Assembly: GCA_910583695.1 (NCBI GenBank) | Contig: CAJTZL010000090.1 | Coordinates: 1-6,361, forward strand | Direction of reading: 5' to 3' | Source: an uncultured Oscillibacter sp. | GTDB lineage: Bacteria > Bacillota > Clostridia > Oscillospirales > Oscillospiraceae | Length of the DNA stretch: 6,361 nt | Part shown: in pieces, positions 6,256-6,361 of the stretch | How positions within the stretch are numbered: position 1 is the stretch's first letter | Layout of the letters: each line of letters starts with the position of its first letter | The notes under the pieces: generated by a model | Told to the model about the DNA's origin: nothing | What the model saw: only the letters and a program-made list of their open reading frames with translations | Databases searched by the model: none | Translations under genes and position numbers: made by a program

Positions 6256-6361
6256 TAATGTTCTATGTTTTGACCATTTGAAGCGCACTTTTTTGTGGAT
6301 TTCGCACATTCTCCTTGCCGCCGGATCGGAAACCGTAAAATAAATCGACAGGCTTCTTGTC

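Noticed and set aside
6169..6309. N-terminal extension of the TetR gene to an ATG at 6309
   Set aside because: It would encode 47 extra residues across the promoter and repeats, lacks the TetR fold, and its AAGGAG abuts the ATG. The ATG at 6168 has ideal spacing.

Overview
The window carries a compact four-gene operon for sugar uptake and intracellular breakdown. All four genes are read leftward on the minus strand, from a promoter near 6217-6246 to a stop codon at 315. The GC-rich coding sequence, strong AGGAGG-type ribosome binding sites, MelB-type symporter and clostridial-style GH2 enzyme point to a GC-rich gut Clostridia-type Firmicute (Oscillospiraceae-like). That taxonomic call is inference from gene style only.

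Order of transcription: (1) a TetR-family regulator of 186 aa (6168-5608); (2) a cytoplasmic glycoside hydrolase family 2 enzyme of 783 aa, beta-galactosidase-like, with both catalytic glutamates visible (5618-3267); (3) a 461-aa GPH/MelB-family cation:sugar symporter with the MelB cation and sugar-binding residues conserved (3276-1891); (4) a 527-aa GH36 alpha-galactosidase with both catalytic aspartates (1898-315). Neighbouring genes overlap by 11, 10 and 8 bp, so there is no intergenic space and translation is probably coupled. Neither hydrolase has a signal peptide. The expected pathway is import of an intact galactoside by the symporter, then removal of alpha- and beta-linked terminal sugars in the cytoplasm, with the first gene product regulating its own operon.

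The control region (6169-6361) holds an extended -10 promoter and two tandem copies of a 28-bp inverted-repeat unit (GGAAACC-N14-GGTTTCC or GGTTTCG), 39 bp apart. One copy covers the -35 element and the other the start of transcription. These are good candidate operators for the TetR protein and are the most informative new observation here.

The left edge (1-314) is different. It is read on the plus strand, towards the end of the operon, and contains the last 29 codons of an unidentified gene, a possible 46-codon TTG-start ORF with a strong ribosome binding site, and a perfect 15-bp inverted repeat with a 3-nt loop inside that ORF. It looks like the edge of an unrelated, possibly mobile, module. 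I see no RNA genes, CRISPR array, insertion sequence or phage genes. The operon is a well-formed but recognisable type of system rather than a wholly new one.
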